Source: Nitrososphaera sp. (GTDB taxonomy: Archaea > Thermoproteota > Nitrososphaeria > Nitrososphaerales > Nitrososphaeraceae). Taken from it: 64,000 nt of DNA. The stretch is taken from positions 363,754 to 427,753 of the forward strand of contig NZ_JACAEH010000004.1 of NCBI RefSeq assembly GCF_013388945.1, read 5' to 3'. The notes under the pieces are model-generated. The model was not told where the DNA came from, made no database searches, and was given only the letters and a program-made list of their open reading frames with translations. The translations under genes and the position numbers were made by a program. Shown here piece after piece: positions 1 to 9,500 of this stretch; positions within the stretch are counted from its first letter, which is position 1; each line of letters begins with the position of its first letter.

Positions 1-1
1 G

Positions 2-139
2 ATAGCAGATTGGTTCAACCAACCCGATGAGACGCCCGATGTTAAGCCGTCAAATGCAGAAACAACGATAACCATCGCACAATCACTACGTGTCTATGAC
101 TGCTATGTCAATGGATACAACTGCCTGAACGTGCCATAG
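2..139 (+). CDS. C-terminal fragment of an unrecognised protein (runs off the left edge)
   Basis: An open frame enters from the left edge and stops with TAG at 137-139. The 45 visible residues are polar and acidic, with two cysteines near the end (DCYVNGYNC). No domain can be named from this fragment. It is read in the same direction as the small membrane ORF that follows. The fragment could be the tail of a secreted or surface protein, but that is a guess. Confidence 0.45.
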   Translation: MADWFNQPDETPDVKPSNAETTITIAQSLRVYDCYVNGYNCLNVP

Positions 140-192
140 ATAAACATACAAAAAGCCTTTAATCTTTCATTCCCTTTTTCTTTTGTCACCAT

Positions 193-297
193 ATGACCAG
201 AAAATACAAGTTTCTAATTGCTGGCTTGGCATCATTTGCAATCTTGGTATATGTTGGCCTGTCTTGGATAATTGCTGTCGGGGCCGCGCCACCATAA
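193..297 (+). CDS. Small single-pass membrane protein, 34 aa
   Basis: ATG at 193 opens a 34-codon frame ending with TAA at 295. The peptide starts MTRKYKF, a positively charged N-terminus, and continues as one hydrophobic segment of about 22 residues (roughly residues 8-30) ending in GAAPP. That is the layout of a single transmembrane helix. No family is recognised. It lies between the fragment at the left edge and a convergent regulator gene. Composition supports a real small protein, but with one short frame and no visible Shine-Dalgarno the call stays tentative. Confidence 0.4.
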   Translation: MTRKYKFLIAGLASFAILVYVGLSWIIAVGAAPP

Positions 298-310
298 AGA
301 AAAATGATGG

Positions 311-691
311 CTAGAGAGTAGCAATTTTTGGCTTCTTTATCTCGCCGGCAAGCATTAACTTTCTGACTTCATCCAAGCTTAGAGCAAAGCCTATGTGTAT
401 GCACTCATCGCTTTCGCATGCAGGACATCGCAGCTCGCCATCAACTATTCTCACTTCGATTATCTGCCGCTTTTTGCTGTCAAATATCCCGACTTTGTCA
501 TCATACAGTCCAAATTTAGAAAGCCTGGGCATTTTCTTGCTCCATTCCCTGTGGAGGTTGAGCAGGTATTCTAGGAACATGTTAAGCCCAACATCGGTCT
601 TTGAAGACGTAGAAAGCTTTTGCCTCTCCTGCATGATCTCTTCAAAGACTTTTTCGCTTACCGTTAACGACTTTTGGCCAGTTCGTGGCAT
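311..691 (-). CDS. RHH-type DNA-binding protein with C-terminal zinc-ribbon-like motif
   Basis: The N-terminus reads MPRTGQKSLTVS followed by two predicted helices (EKVFEEIMQERQ and DVGLNMFLEYLLNLH), the strand-helix-helix layout of ribbon-helix-helix repressors. The C-terminal half has CPACESDECIHIGF, a CxxC plus C/H arrangement that could bind zinc. A frame extension to a GTG at 706 exists, but the ATG at 691 is preferred. A TATA-like box (716-723, minus strand) lies about 28 nt before it, as expected for a leaderless archaeal mRNA. The gene is divergent from a second RHH gene and an integrase, and both promoters share ACGGT-type repeats. A role as local regulator of the mobile element is inferred from this arrangement. 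Confidence 0.65.
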   Translation of the reverse strand: MPRTGQKSLTVSEKVFEEIMQERQKLSTSSKTDVGLNMFLEYLLNLHREWSKKMPRLSKFGLYDDKVGIFDSKKRQIIEVRIVDGELRCPACESDECIHIGFALSLDEVRKLMLAGEIKKPKIATL

Positions 692-888
692 TGATAAGTT
701 ATACACGGTGCATCATATTTAAATTGAACGGTTACAATTACGGTAACTGTCCCCTGCCTTTAACCATTTTTCGGAACGAATTGCACCGTTCATAAGAATA
801 AAAAGACACGGTTACTTTATATACAAGCGAACTGCTATTACTATTGGCGATGCACAGTGCCACGGTACAACCAGAAGTCAATAACCGT
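660..888. promoter_or_regulatory. Divergent promoter/operator region with repeated ACGGT cores
   Basis: TATA-like boxes face outward at 716-723 (minus) and 816-823 (plus). Between and around them the pentamer ACGGT or its complement occurs at 660-664, 705-709, 728-732, 740-744, 785-789, 808-812, 862-866 and 884-888. Positions 731-747 form a palindrome, GTTAC-N7-GTAAC. RHH repressors bind short repeated sites as arrays of dimers, so this is a plausible operator for one or both flanking RHH proteins. Binding itself is inferred. Confidence 0.55.
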
Positions 889-1030
889 GTCGATAAGCTT
901 GAAGAACAAGATCAGGGATTACATGAAGGACTATGGCTTTCGCAGCCAGCCGCAGGCGATAGAAGATGCGCTGGAATTGGCAAAGTCGGTACGGGCTGCG
1001 GCAAAGAAAAAGGAGGCTGCGGTTAACTAA
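857..1030 (+). CDS. Ribbon-helix-helix regulator, 57 aa, coupled to the integrase
   Basis: The frame opening with GTG at 857 encodes MPRYNQKSITVSISLKNK, then an amphipathic helix (IRDYMKDYGF), a turn, a second helix (QPQAIEDALELAKSV) and a lysine-rich tail. This is a complete RHH fold. A longer overlapping frame starting at 844 has no such structure and is judged spurious. The stop codon TAA (1028-1030) shares its last A with the integrase ATG at 1030, so the two genes are translationally coupled. The protein shares the N-terminal QKS(I/L)TVS strand with the divergent regulator at 311-691, which suggests related DNA targets. GTG 887 is an alternative start. A role as excisionase or repressor of the recombinase is inferred. 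Confidence 0.7.
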   Translation: MPRYNQKSITVSISLKNKIRDYMKDYGFRSQPQAIEDALELAKSVRAAAKKKEAAVN

Positions 1031-2436
1031 TGGCTCAATCAGATGCAATATTGGAAAAAAGCGATCGCGCTCAAAAGCTTGATGTCCAAAAAATTGAAAG
1101 AAAAAAGAGTCGCCTAAGAGTCAAGGGCATCAAAGTCAAAGACAGGGAAAAGATCAAAGAAGCTATTATGATCAGTATCCAAAAAGGCAATTACACTACG
1201 CGCGAGATCGGCCTTGACATCGGCAAAGACTACAGCACTGTATCGCGATACTTATCAGAAATGGAAGCTGATGCAAAGTGGGGAGTAAAGCGCGATTCAA
1301 ATGGCAACATCGTCATGTCGCTCCAGGAGCAGCTGGCACATGAATATGCCAAGCTTCAGAATGAAAAGTTCAATCAGCTCCCATCAATTCAGAAATGGAT
1401 AACATATCTGAAATCAGCAAAGACTCCAGCTACCAGAATCAGGTACATGATAAACATCATTCATGGCATATCGGACCAGCTGATGGTGATGCCAGAAACT
1501 CTGGTTAGCCACGGCGTTCCAATAGACGCAGCAAAGCGCAAAGAGATAGCCATCGAATACTGGCAGAACTTCCTTGCATGGTTCAATACTGCTTATCCAC
1601 AGATGCAGCGCACAAATACCATCGTTGCGTACCGCAGCTTTTTGTCAGCCCACAGCATCAACTTCGCTCATGGCGAAGGCAAGCGGTACGGTCTTTCAAC
1701 CACGTCCGAGAAGCTTGGCGAGTACAAGGAAATCATGCTTACGCCGGAGCAGATTGAGATGGTAAACAGGCGGCTGGAAAATGAGAAGGACTGGGAGGCA
1801 TGGTCGTTCATGAACATCGACCTGCATACCGGAGCTAGAGCGTTTGCAATGGCATCCATGAGCTGGGACAGGGTAGCAATGTCTCCCGTTTTCCGGGTAG
1901 AGCAGTTTGAGCCCAAGATAAAGAAAGGCTCATGGTATCTGACAAGGGAAGGAAAGTGGTGGGTCAAGTACCCAACAGAAGAATGCCGCGCTATTGTTGA
2001 AACAGCTCATGATAGGCTGCCAAAAAGAGATTTCATGTTCTTTGACGATGCTCGCAGTGACAAGGCGAATTGTCTGAAGGCCCACTATTTTGCGAAGAGA
2101 ATGACGGCTAGGTTCAGAAAGATATTTTCAGAGCTTGACAAAAGAAGCTGGCTAAATGAAAAAACCAGGATCTACGCATTGGGAGACGCATTGTACTTTG
2201 ATGGCCGTCCATTGCACCTGTTCAGGCACACGATGGCTCAATACTATCTTGCAGCAACGAATTGGTCACTTGCTTATGTGGCAAGCTTAGGTGGATGGGA
2301 AAATACAGAGATATTGAACAAGTGCTATGGTGGGATACCTGAGCATATTAAAGCTCAGATTGCTAAATCGTTACATGTAAAATTTGATACTATGAACTTG
2401 AACTCCTCACTAATGGTAGAGTCGCTGAAATTCTAG
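1030..2436 (+). CDS. Tyrosine recombinase / integrase
   Basis: This 468-aa protein is a tyrosine site-specific recombinase. The catalytic set is visible in order: Arg270 (HTGAR), the HxxR box His396-Arg399 (HLFRH), Trp423 in place of the second His (GGWEN), and the nucleophile Tyr433 about ten residues later. A basic N-terminal segment (about residues 20-75) contains a helix-turn-helix-like stretch (TTREIGLDIGKDYSTVSRYL), and residues 105-215 resemble a core-binding domain. All key residues are present, so the enzyme is probably active. It overlaps the upstream RHH gene by one base and marks the AT-rich 5' part of the window as mobile. The att site was not identified. There is no sign that the gene is split by integration, unlike SSV-type integrases. 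Confidence 0.88.
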   Translation: MAQSDAILEKSDRAQKLDVQKIERKKSRLRVKGIKVKDREKIKEAIMISIQKGNYTTREIGLDIGKDYSTVSRYLSEMEADAKWGVKRDSNGNIVMSLQEQLAHEYAKLQNEKFNQLPSIQKWITYLKSAKTPATRIRYMINIIHGISDQLMVMPETLVSHGVPIDAAKRKEIAIEYWQNFLAWFNTAYPQMQRTNTIVAYRSFLSAHSINFAHGEGKRYGLSTTSEKLGEYKEIMLTPEQIEMVNRRLENEKDWEAWSFMNIDLHTGARAFAMASMSWDRVAMSPVFRVEQFEPKIKKGSWYLTREGKWWVKYPTEECRAIVETAHDRLPKRDFMFFDDARSDKANCLKAHYFAKRMTARFRKIFSELDKRSWLNEKTRIYALGDALYFDGRPLHLFRHTMAQYYLAATNWSLAYVASLGGWENTEILNKCYGGIPEHIKAQIAKSLHVKFDTMNLNSSLMVESLKF

Positions 2437-2534
2437 TGGTAAATTAGGAGGCACTGCATCAGGTATTACAATTCGAGTGGCCTTGCATGAAGACATCCTA
2501 CTCTGATTATCTACATATTGGTTCTACGCTGGAA

Positions 2535-3317
2535 TTAGTCCTCAACTCTTGGAGCCATAAAGAACTCTATCTTGACTGCATTTGGAAGAGCAAATATGAG
2601 TTTCAGCGGCATCTTTGAGGTAAACTCTGCTGTCACTTTTTCTGACGAGGCTCCAACTGCCTTTACCATCTTGGACATGAATTCAGAACTATAGGTCGCC
2701 TTGCTGGGTTTGGTAACCGATATCTCGTTTAGGTTTTCAATGCCGCTCTTGTCATCCAAAGTGACTGTAGCCTCACCTGAATCGCCCCTTGTACTGCAAA
2801 TGACTTTCTTGTCTTCTGTAGTCTCTATTGTAATCTTGTCAGATACAACTTCGATATCGCTTAAGATTCTGTCAAGTATAGCAGGAGCCATTACCAGCCT
2901 GCTGCCAAATTCCAGCTTTGGAAGTGGGGTTGAAGATCCGCTGCTGCTTTCTATCAGTCTTAACTTGTAACTTCTGGTATAGCCGCCTGATGTCTTTATG
3001 TTCAGCATGCTGTCTTGGAGGCCAAGCTCCACTGAATCGCTAGTACCTGCTCTTTTGATTACTTTGGCAAAGTCGTCAACTCGGAAGCCGAACTTGACTT
3101 GAGAAGGACATTCATACTTTTCAAATGCAACTGCAGGACAGCTTATATCAATAAGCGCGATATGCGATGGGTCCATTGACCTGAACTGTAAACCTTCGCT
3201 AGTGGCTTCAAAGTGTGCTTCATCGACAATTGTCATTATTGCTGAAGAAATAGACTTCCAGAGATCGGCGGTTCGTGTAGTAGCTGAAAATTGAAGCTGA
3301 ACCTCTTCCTTTGCCAT
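2535..3317 (-). CDS. pcn: PCNA, DNA polymerase sliding clamp
   Basis: The 260-aa protein is a proliferating cell nuclear antigen homologue, the ring that tethers replicative polymerases, FEN1, ligase and other PIP-box proteins to DNA. Family signatures are the N-terminal LWKSISSAIMTIVDEAHF region, the central loop motif RSMDPSHIALID (about residues 47-58), the interdomain connector near residues 118-135, and the C-terminal KIEFFMAPRVED. Length is normal for archaeal PCNA. Its GC content and codon use are closer to the flanking accessory genes than to the GC-rich core genes further right. It may be the chromosomal clamp next to which an element inserted, or an extra clamp. The window cannot decide this. 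Confidence 0.95.
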   Translation of the reverse strand: MAKEEVQLQFSATTRTADLWKSISSAIMTIVDEAHFEATSEGLQFRSMDPSHIALIDISCPAVAFEKYECPSQVKFGFRVDDFAKVIKRAGTSDSVELGLQDSMLNIKTSGGYTRSYKLRLIESSSGSSTPLPKLEFGSRLVMAPAILDRILSDIEVVSDKITIETTEDKKVICSTRGDSGEATVTLDDKSGIENLNEISVTKPSKATYSSEFMSKMVKAVGASSEKVTAEFTSKMPLKLIFALPNAVKIEFFMAPRVED

Positions 3318-3460
3318 ATAATGTTCCGGTTCTGGGTGTAGCTGCTTCTTAAATTAGCTTGCGGTCAGTGCTATCCTATTTTGCTCCATTCTTTGAACGC
3401 CGGATTCACTAAAAACATACAGCCAACCAGAACTAAATCTTCTGGCTTCACCTGGCGCGC

Positions 3461-6400
3461 TTACGCCATCTCCCTTCCCTTAATCTTGAATTCCTCAAAG
3501 AGCTTGTTCAGTGAAGTGATCAAATTCCCGATGCTTTGGTCTTGTAGATACTTTTCGTGTATTTGCCTAAAGTCTTCCTCCCATGCAGGGTAATTGGTCT
3601 TGGCTAGTAGTTGGTAAATCGGAATGATGTCGTCCTTTGCTACTTTAGCCGTGTCAAACATTTCATATAGTAAGAGGCGCAGTTTTTCCTGATTCTTGCC
3701 TTTAATCTTGGCGGCTTTGCGCGCTTCAAATGGCGCGTTTACAGCTATCAATATCTCTTGTCTCGCCTTCTCGTCTATCAGCTTTAATTGCGTAAAAAGT
3801 TGCTCTCCTTCAAGAGGCATAACCCTAGGTTCGTCTTCTCTACATTCAGCATGCCTGAATATCCAAGTCACGTCTTCTGAATGGTCAAATTTCGCATGTT
3901 TGAAGTCATAAAACAGCAAGTGCATCGAATCATCCTTTTTCTTCTCTTTATATGCCAAAATCAGGCCGCTTTCATCGGTAGATTTTTTCCCACTCCTTTT
4001 GCCGTATGGGATGGCCTTCAATTCTTTTTCTCCGACCTTCTTCAAATAGCTTAGAATTTCTTGGAACGGTGTCTGCATTGGTAGAAGCTCGGCTCCGTGC
4101 TCCATTTCATCTATGAGAGATGAATCCTGCTTTTTGATTCTGTCAAAAGCGTTAAAGTTCTTGGGACTTGACGGTTCGCCCAATATAGAGACTTCTACTC
4201 CGACGGTGCCTGCTGCTTTCTGTATCTTTGTACTAAGCTTGATTACAAGTCCAAGGAGGTCTTCAAGCTCTTTTTCTGGAAAGAATACCGCCGATGTAAC
4301 AACTGGAAATTCGCTTGTCAATCTATCAACGCGGCCGACACGTTGAACAATCTTCATAGGGTTCCATGGCAGGTCATAATTGATTGCATAGTTGGCATCT
4401 TGCAGATTCTGCCCTTCGCTGAGAACATCTGAACAAATCAGAATATCGATCTCTCTTTCGATTGGTTTGTTCTTTGGATTGTTTGACTTTGGAGCAAATT
4501 CCCGTAGAATTCTTTCTCTAGCTTCAGGCTTTGTTTTTCCTACCAAAATATCTATTTTTTTGTCTGGGATTTCTTTCTTCAAATACTCGTAAAGGTAATT
4601 TGCAGTATCGACAAACTGCGTAAATATGACGACCTTCTTGCCGCCAGTTGTAAACACCTTATCCTTTACAAAGACATTCTTTAGAGCATTCAGCTTTTGA
4701 TCTGCCCAAGGCTGGATCGTCTGCAGGCTGTCTTTAAGAGGTTGAAGTTTCTTGATGTCTTCCTTTAGTTCGCGCTGCATCCTTTTTGTGTCTAGGTCGC
4801 GGACTGGTTCTAGTTCAATGGCTCTTATTTTTTCGACAAACCAGTCATCGTCGATTTCCTCATCTTGGTCCTCGTATTCTGACAGCAATTCATGGAATTT
4901 TTTATTGTCGAGGATTTTATCTTCTGCCAGCGAATCTGCAAACCATTTGTAAAATGTGAGAAGCCGGTCAACACTTTTTCGTATCGCTTCTACACTACTT
5001 TCGAACCTCTTCAAAAGGCCGTACTTTTGTAGCGATGCTCTATGTTCTGCTTCCTCCTTTTCCTTTTCTTCAGCAGTTATCCTGTACGAATCTACTCTGT
5101 AGGGAACCATGTTGAGGTTATCAATTGTATCAATAACCTGCTTGTAAACTGGGCCAAACAAAGCCGTAAGGCTATATTCGACTTTGGTTAGTTTTCTCTC
5201 GGGGAACTTGATTGGCTTGCCGTTGAGAGTAGCATTTGGATAGTTCTCCTTGATAAAGTTCCTAGTTCGGCGAATCATTACTTCATCAAGAAGTCTGACA
5301 ATATCTTCTACACCGCTTGCCAGCTGTTTCCTGTCTGCTCTATTAAAATATGTCCGCAAATCAGCGATCCCAAGATCAGCAAAGTGTGCATCATCTCCGG
5401 CAGTAATAAGACTAAGCTGGTTATAGAGGTCGATTAGACTGTTGTTGACAGGCGTGGCTGTCATTAGTATAACTTGTTTGCGTTTGCCGCCTGCTAATAC
5501 TTTCATCAGGTTGTTATGACGTTTGGTAGATCCGGAGCGGTAGTTGTGGCTCTCATCCACAAGTACAATGTCAAAGTCAAGATAATCCGTAGGGTCAAAA
5601 TTGTCAGTGCCTGTGCTTTCTAGCGTCACATTCTTGGTCTTGATGCTTTCGTCTAGAAGCCGCTGCTCCCAAACTGCATCCTTTACTTGCTTTGGCGCGA
5701 TAAGCAGAATCTTTTTTCTTTTCAGAGCCAGATTATGCAGAAGCCATAAACCAATGTGGGTTTTTCCAAGGCCAGTAGAATCTGATATTATAACTCCGCC
5801 AAACTTGTCCATGATCCGCTCTGCCATTGTAACAGCGTCTCTCTGAAATTCTGTTAGAAGTTCAATGCCTGTATCCTTGCCTTTCTGAAGCTCTTCGAGT
5901 GTTGGACGATAATACTCGTAAAGCAGCTTCATATACATCTGAAACGGATCCAGCGGAAGCCCAAACTTGGAATTCTCTAGGATATTTATCAGGTCGGCTT
6001 TGGCGTCTTCAGCTTCGTTCCAGCGCCTTTCAAACCAGTCCAAAAGTTCCCTCTGAGCAGAGGGTTGGTAGAGAACTGCATTAAGTTCAACATTGCCTAC
6101 TAGTCCAGCTTTTGTAAGGTTGCTAGAGCCAACGGCGGCGGTATCGTCAAAGATGTAGCATTTTGAATGGTTGAACCTGTTCTTGTTGGTTCTCACTTGA
6201 ACTCTATCCTGCAGCAGAAAATGGATGAGGTCGTCAACAAGCTTGGCAGATTCCCACTCAAGATCAAGCCTGTTTAGTTCACTTTGCAAATCCATTTCAT
6301 TTTGTGTGTCGGGCAATCGTTCTACCAGTTCTTCAAAAGTCATTTTATCTTCTTTGACGCTAATGGCCTCTTTGCCGAATAGGAATCGCAGATTGAAATC

Positions 6401-6574
6401 TGGACGCTTTGAGAATTTCCAAAGCGAATCACGAATTAGTTGATAGCCGCCGACATTGAAGAAGCCCGAAGATATTGATAATCGACCCTTATTTCTGTCA
6501 TTATGCAGCTCCTCATTTAGGAATTGAGACATCGTATACAAATCTTTTTGGTTGTCTATGATTTCTTTTCTCAT
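3461..6574 (-). CDS. PLD-nuclease/SNF2-type helicase fusion (defence or restriction)
   Basis: This 1037-aa protein has an N-terminal phospholipase-D-like nuclease domain with one HxK motif (His136, Lys138, then GSSN at about 149-152). A superfamily 2 helicase of the SNF2/RapA type follows: Walker A DSTGLGKT (265-272), Walker B DESH (340-343), TAT motif III (372-374), and C-terminal motifs with a final QRVGRVDR arginine-finger box. It is coupled to the upstream methylase by a 4-nt ATGA overlap (6571-6574), so the two are probably made together. Helicase-PLD plus adenine methylase pairs occur in prokaryotic defence islands, and the related parts drmD, drmMI and drmC are components of DISARM. 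The compact two-gene form here lacks DISARM drmA and drmB. A restriction-like antiviral role is inferred. Confidence 0.8.
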   Translation of the reverse strand: MRKEIIDNQKDLYTMSQFLNEELHNDRNKGRLSISSGFFNVGGYQLIRDSLWKFSKRPDFNLRFLFGKEAISVKEDKMTFEELVERLPDTQNEMDLQSELNRLDLEWESAKLVDDLIHFLLQDRVQVRTNKNRFNHSKCYIFDDTAAVGSSNLTKAGLVGNVELNAVLYQPSAQRELLDWFERRWNEAEDAKADLINILENSKFGLPLDPFQMYMKLLYEYYRPTLEELQKGKDTGIELLTEFQRDAVTMAERIMDKFGGVIISDSTGLGKTHIGLWLLHNLALKRKKILLIAPKQVKDAVWEQRLLDESIKTKNVTLESTGTDNFDPTDYLDFDIVLVDESHNYRSGSTKRHNNLMKVLAGGKRKQVILMTATPVNNSLIDLYNQLSLITAGDDAHFADLGIADLRTYFNRADRKQLASGVEDIVRLLDEVMIRRTRNFIKENYPNATLNGKPIKFPERKLTKVEYSLTALFGPVYKQVIDTIDNLNMVPYRVDSYRITAEEKEKEEAEHRASLQKYGLLKRFESSVEAIRKSVDRLLTFYKWFADSLAEDKILDNKKFHELLSEYEDQDEEIDDDWFVEKIRAIELEPVRDLDTKRMQRELKEDIKKLQPLKDSLQTIQPWADQKLNALKNVFVKDKVFTTGGKKVVIFTQFVDTANYLYEYLKKEIPDKKIDILVGKTKPEARERILREFAPKSNNPKNKPIEREIDILICSDVLSEGQNLQDANYAINYDLPWNPMKIVQRVGRVDRLTSEFPVVTSAVFFPEKELEDLLGLVIKLSTKIQKAAGTVGVEVSILGEPSSPKNFNAFDRIKKQDSSLIDEMEHGAELLPMQTPFQEILSYLKKVGEKELKAIPYGKRSGKKSTDESGLILAYKEKKKDDSMHLLFYDFKHAKFDHSEDVTWIFRHAECREDEPRVMPLEGEQLFTQLKLIDEKARQEILIAVNAPFEARKAAKIKGKNQEKLRLLLYEMFDTAKVAKDDIIPIYQLLAKTNYPAWEEDFRQIHEKYLQDQSIGNLITSLNKLFEEFKIKGREMA

Positions 6575-9500
6575 TTGTTTTCTCCTATTAATTTCGCTTG
6601 AATAATATCATAGTTGACTAATGCTCTTTTCCTCATCTCTCCATTAAACTTCTTAATCAGTGTCTCATCCCAGTTTATTCTTGCCAAATCCTCAATAGAA
6701 TTGTCTTCTCTGAAGTCTTCAAATGTGCCGAGCACATACTCATATTCTTCTTTAGACAAACCGTAAAGATGTGCAACAAGAGCATCTAGCCTAGCTGTCA
6801 TTTCCAATCTCTGCTTCATTGTAGGGGTCGAACATTGAATTCCAATCGGAATTGCTAAGTCTTGGAATCTATCATCTGCACAACTTAATTTCGCAGATAT
6901 TTGGACAATTTCATGCACTAATGGACTATCTAGAATTGCGGGAATAGGTGTCTGATATACTAGGAAGAAGTTAAGATTCATGAAAACTCGCCGAAACACA
7001 AGGAAGTCGAAGACACATGAGTTGAATATTCCAACTAAATACGAGATTATCTGGTAATAATCCTTAGTTAACATAAGCATACCGTTCATACGGGGTACTA
7101 CGATCGAGGCATTGTTTGGACTGAAAGTGTGCTTTGGAAGAATGCATGCGATAATGCTTCTTATGTTGGTGCTTCCTCCAAAATTTCTAAAAGCTAAACG
7201 GGATACATTATGAAATTCCTTGTTTAGATCTCCATATTCTCTAACCTTAGATGTCCACTTCAGTCCCTCTTCTTTATCAATTGTGAAATCAGGCTTTTCA
7301 TAGTCTGGAATAAATTGATGAAAATGCTTTCCTTCGATTAAAGGCCACCCTTTACCGTTTGTTTTAAAAAGATGAGCAGCATTAGTCCTATCTATTTCTC
7401 TGACGAACCTGAAACTCCATTTTTGATTGGCACCTATTCCGTTAGAGATAATGGGGTGATTGGAATATAGTTTTGTGAATAATCTGACCTCCTTCTGATT
7501 TCTTACTTCTGGAATTGAAAAACTCTCAGGCGACACTAACCTCACGAATTTGTTAGACATAGTTAGAAACTTGTCCCGCTCGACGCGGCCATCGAGTGCA
7601 TCCATATCGTGCAGATAGAAAGCTGCTGGAAATTCCGTTGCAGTTCCCCTATTGGTTGCTATTAATAGCACAAACTTGTAATCACTGTGGATAGCAGGAA
7701 ATATGCGTTGTATATTGTCAAACTCGTAAAGATGCATGATTCGCTTATCGAGGAGTTCTGACCTAAGCCCTGTTGCACCTTCGTTGTTGAGGACTCCAGA
7801 TGGCAAAAGAATTGAGAGTGTGCCATCATTGGAAAGGAGAGAGAATGTCCTTTCAAGGAAAAGTTTCCACATATCAATGTCACCGCTACCTCTTTTTGTA
7901 TACTGTTCGGAGCCTTTGTAAAACGACATTTTACTATCTATTGCTTGTATGTACGAATGATGAGCCTTTGCTATACTGACGTTTTTCAATAGTTTTTCTT
8001 TAATCTTCTTCTTATCGGCCTTACTCTTTATCTTCCTGAACCCGGGATGATATTGTGAGAAGAAATCATCATCGTCAGGTTTAACAGCATCCCATGGAGG
8101 ATTCATGACTATGAGGTCGAAACCTCTCTTTTCGTCAGTGAACGCATCGGGAAACTCTAACTCCCAATGAAAGAACCGATAGATTTTCGCGTACTCTAAG
8201 GATTTAAAGACAGGTTCTGACCAGATGACTTTATCCAGCCTTCCATTTCGTATTGTTTTTTCGATCAATGGTAAGTTTGGAGGAAGTCTCTTTCTCAATT
8301 CTTCATCAATTATCCCTGCTGATTGCATGTCTAAGAGTACTCTAAGTGGCTCACTTGCCTTTCTGAATTGTTCATAATTGTCCCTACTCTTCTTTATTTC
8401 ATCAATATTCAAATCAGCAGGGTAACTAATCTCTTCAAGGATGTCGCCAATAGCTTCTACATCGCCCATCCAGCCATCTAATGTTGTATTGTCTGGTTTT
8501 CTTGCTTTCAGATTATTCATCCATAAGCCAATCAGGCTATCACCGGTCCTTATGTGATGGTCTAGGAAGGTGAGCGGAGTACCGATGGTAAATGAATCAA
8601 GCCAAAGAGAGACCTTTGCAAGTTCAACCGCCAAAGGATTGATATCCACACCAAAGACACAGCGCTTCATGACCATCCTCTTAAGTATGACATTGAAGGT
8701 AAGAAGATCTGTGTCTAACTCAATTCTCTTTGATTTTTGTTCTTCGATAATCCTTTTTCTATCTTCCTCAATCTCTCTTTCAAGCGGTGCATCGGGATAT
8801 TTGTCAAGAACGCCCATTATCCACTTTGTAATTTCATCTACCACATTTACGAGGAAATGACCGCTACCCATAGCGGGATCCACGACTTGTATGTCTAGCA
8901 GCGCTTCAGTGCTTTTCTCTCCTGCTTCCTTGTCGCCACTGTTTCGCCATTTTTGATACAGCTCTGCAAACCTCTTTTCCCTATCAGCAAATATTGGCTC
9001 CAATCCCTTCTTTACAAGAAACTTCACTATCTTTTCAGGCGTGAAATAACTGCCCGTACCTTTCCTCGCTAGTCCGCCTGCTGATAGGTAGAGTTCTCCT
9101 TCATCTATAATGCGTTCGTATTTCATACCCTTTGCAAACTTCATGTCCAAGATTTCGTCTTTGACTATTGCCAAGTCAGTCTCTGCTTGCCTGACTGAGT
9201 ATTCAAGAAGTGCTTCATACAGTGAACCCAGTTGTCTCACGCTAAGATTCTGATAATCGATGCCCTTACCATCCCGTTCCATTAATGCCCGCAATGCTGG
9301 AACAAGATGTTTGTTCATCACGCTCAGCCTATCAATAGTTTCATCAAACTCGAAAAGAGCACCATCATACTGAGGAAGATTAACAGTCGGATCACCTTCG
9401 CTTATGCCCCTGAAAAGTCTGCTTAAAGCATCCCATGCAGACGAAGAATCCGGGTCTTTTTCCATTCCATCCAGTCGTTCCTTTATCTGACCTAAAGAAA

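Noticed and set aside
844-1026. 60-aa open frame upstream of the integrase
   Set aside because: It has no domain-like pattern, and the overlapping frame 857-1030 encodes a full RHH protein coupled to the integrase.
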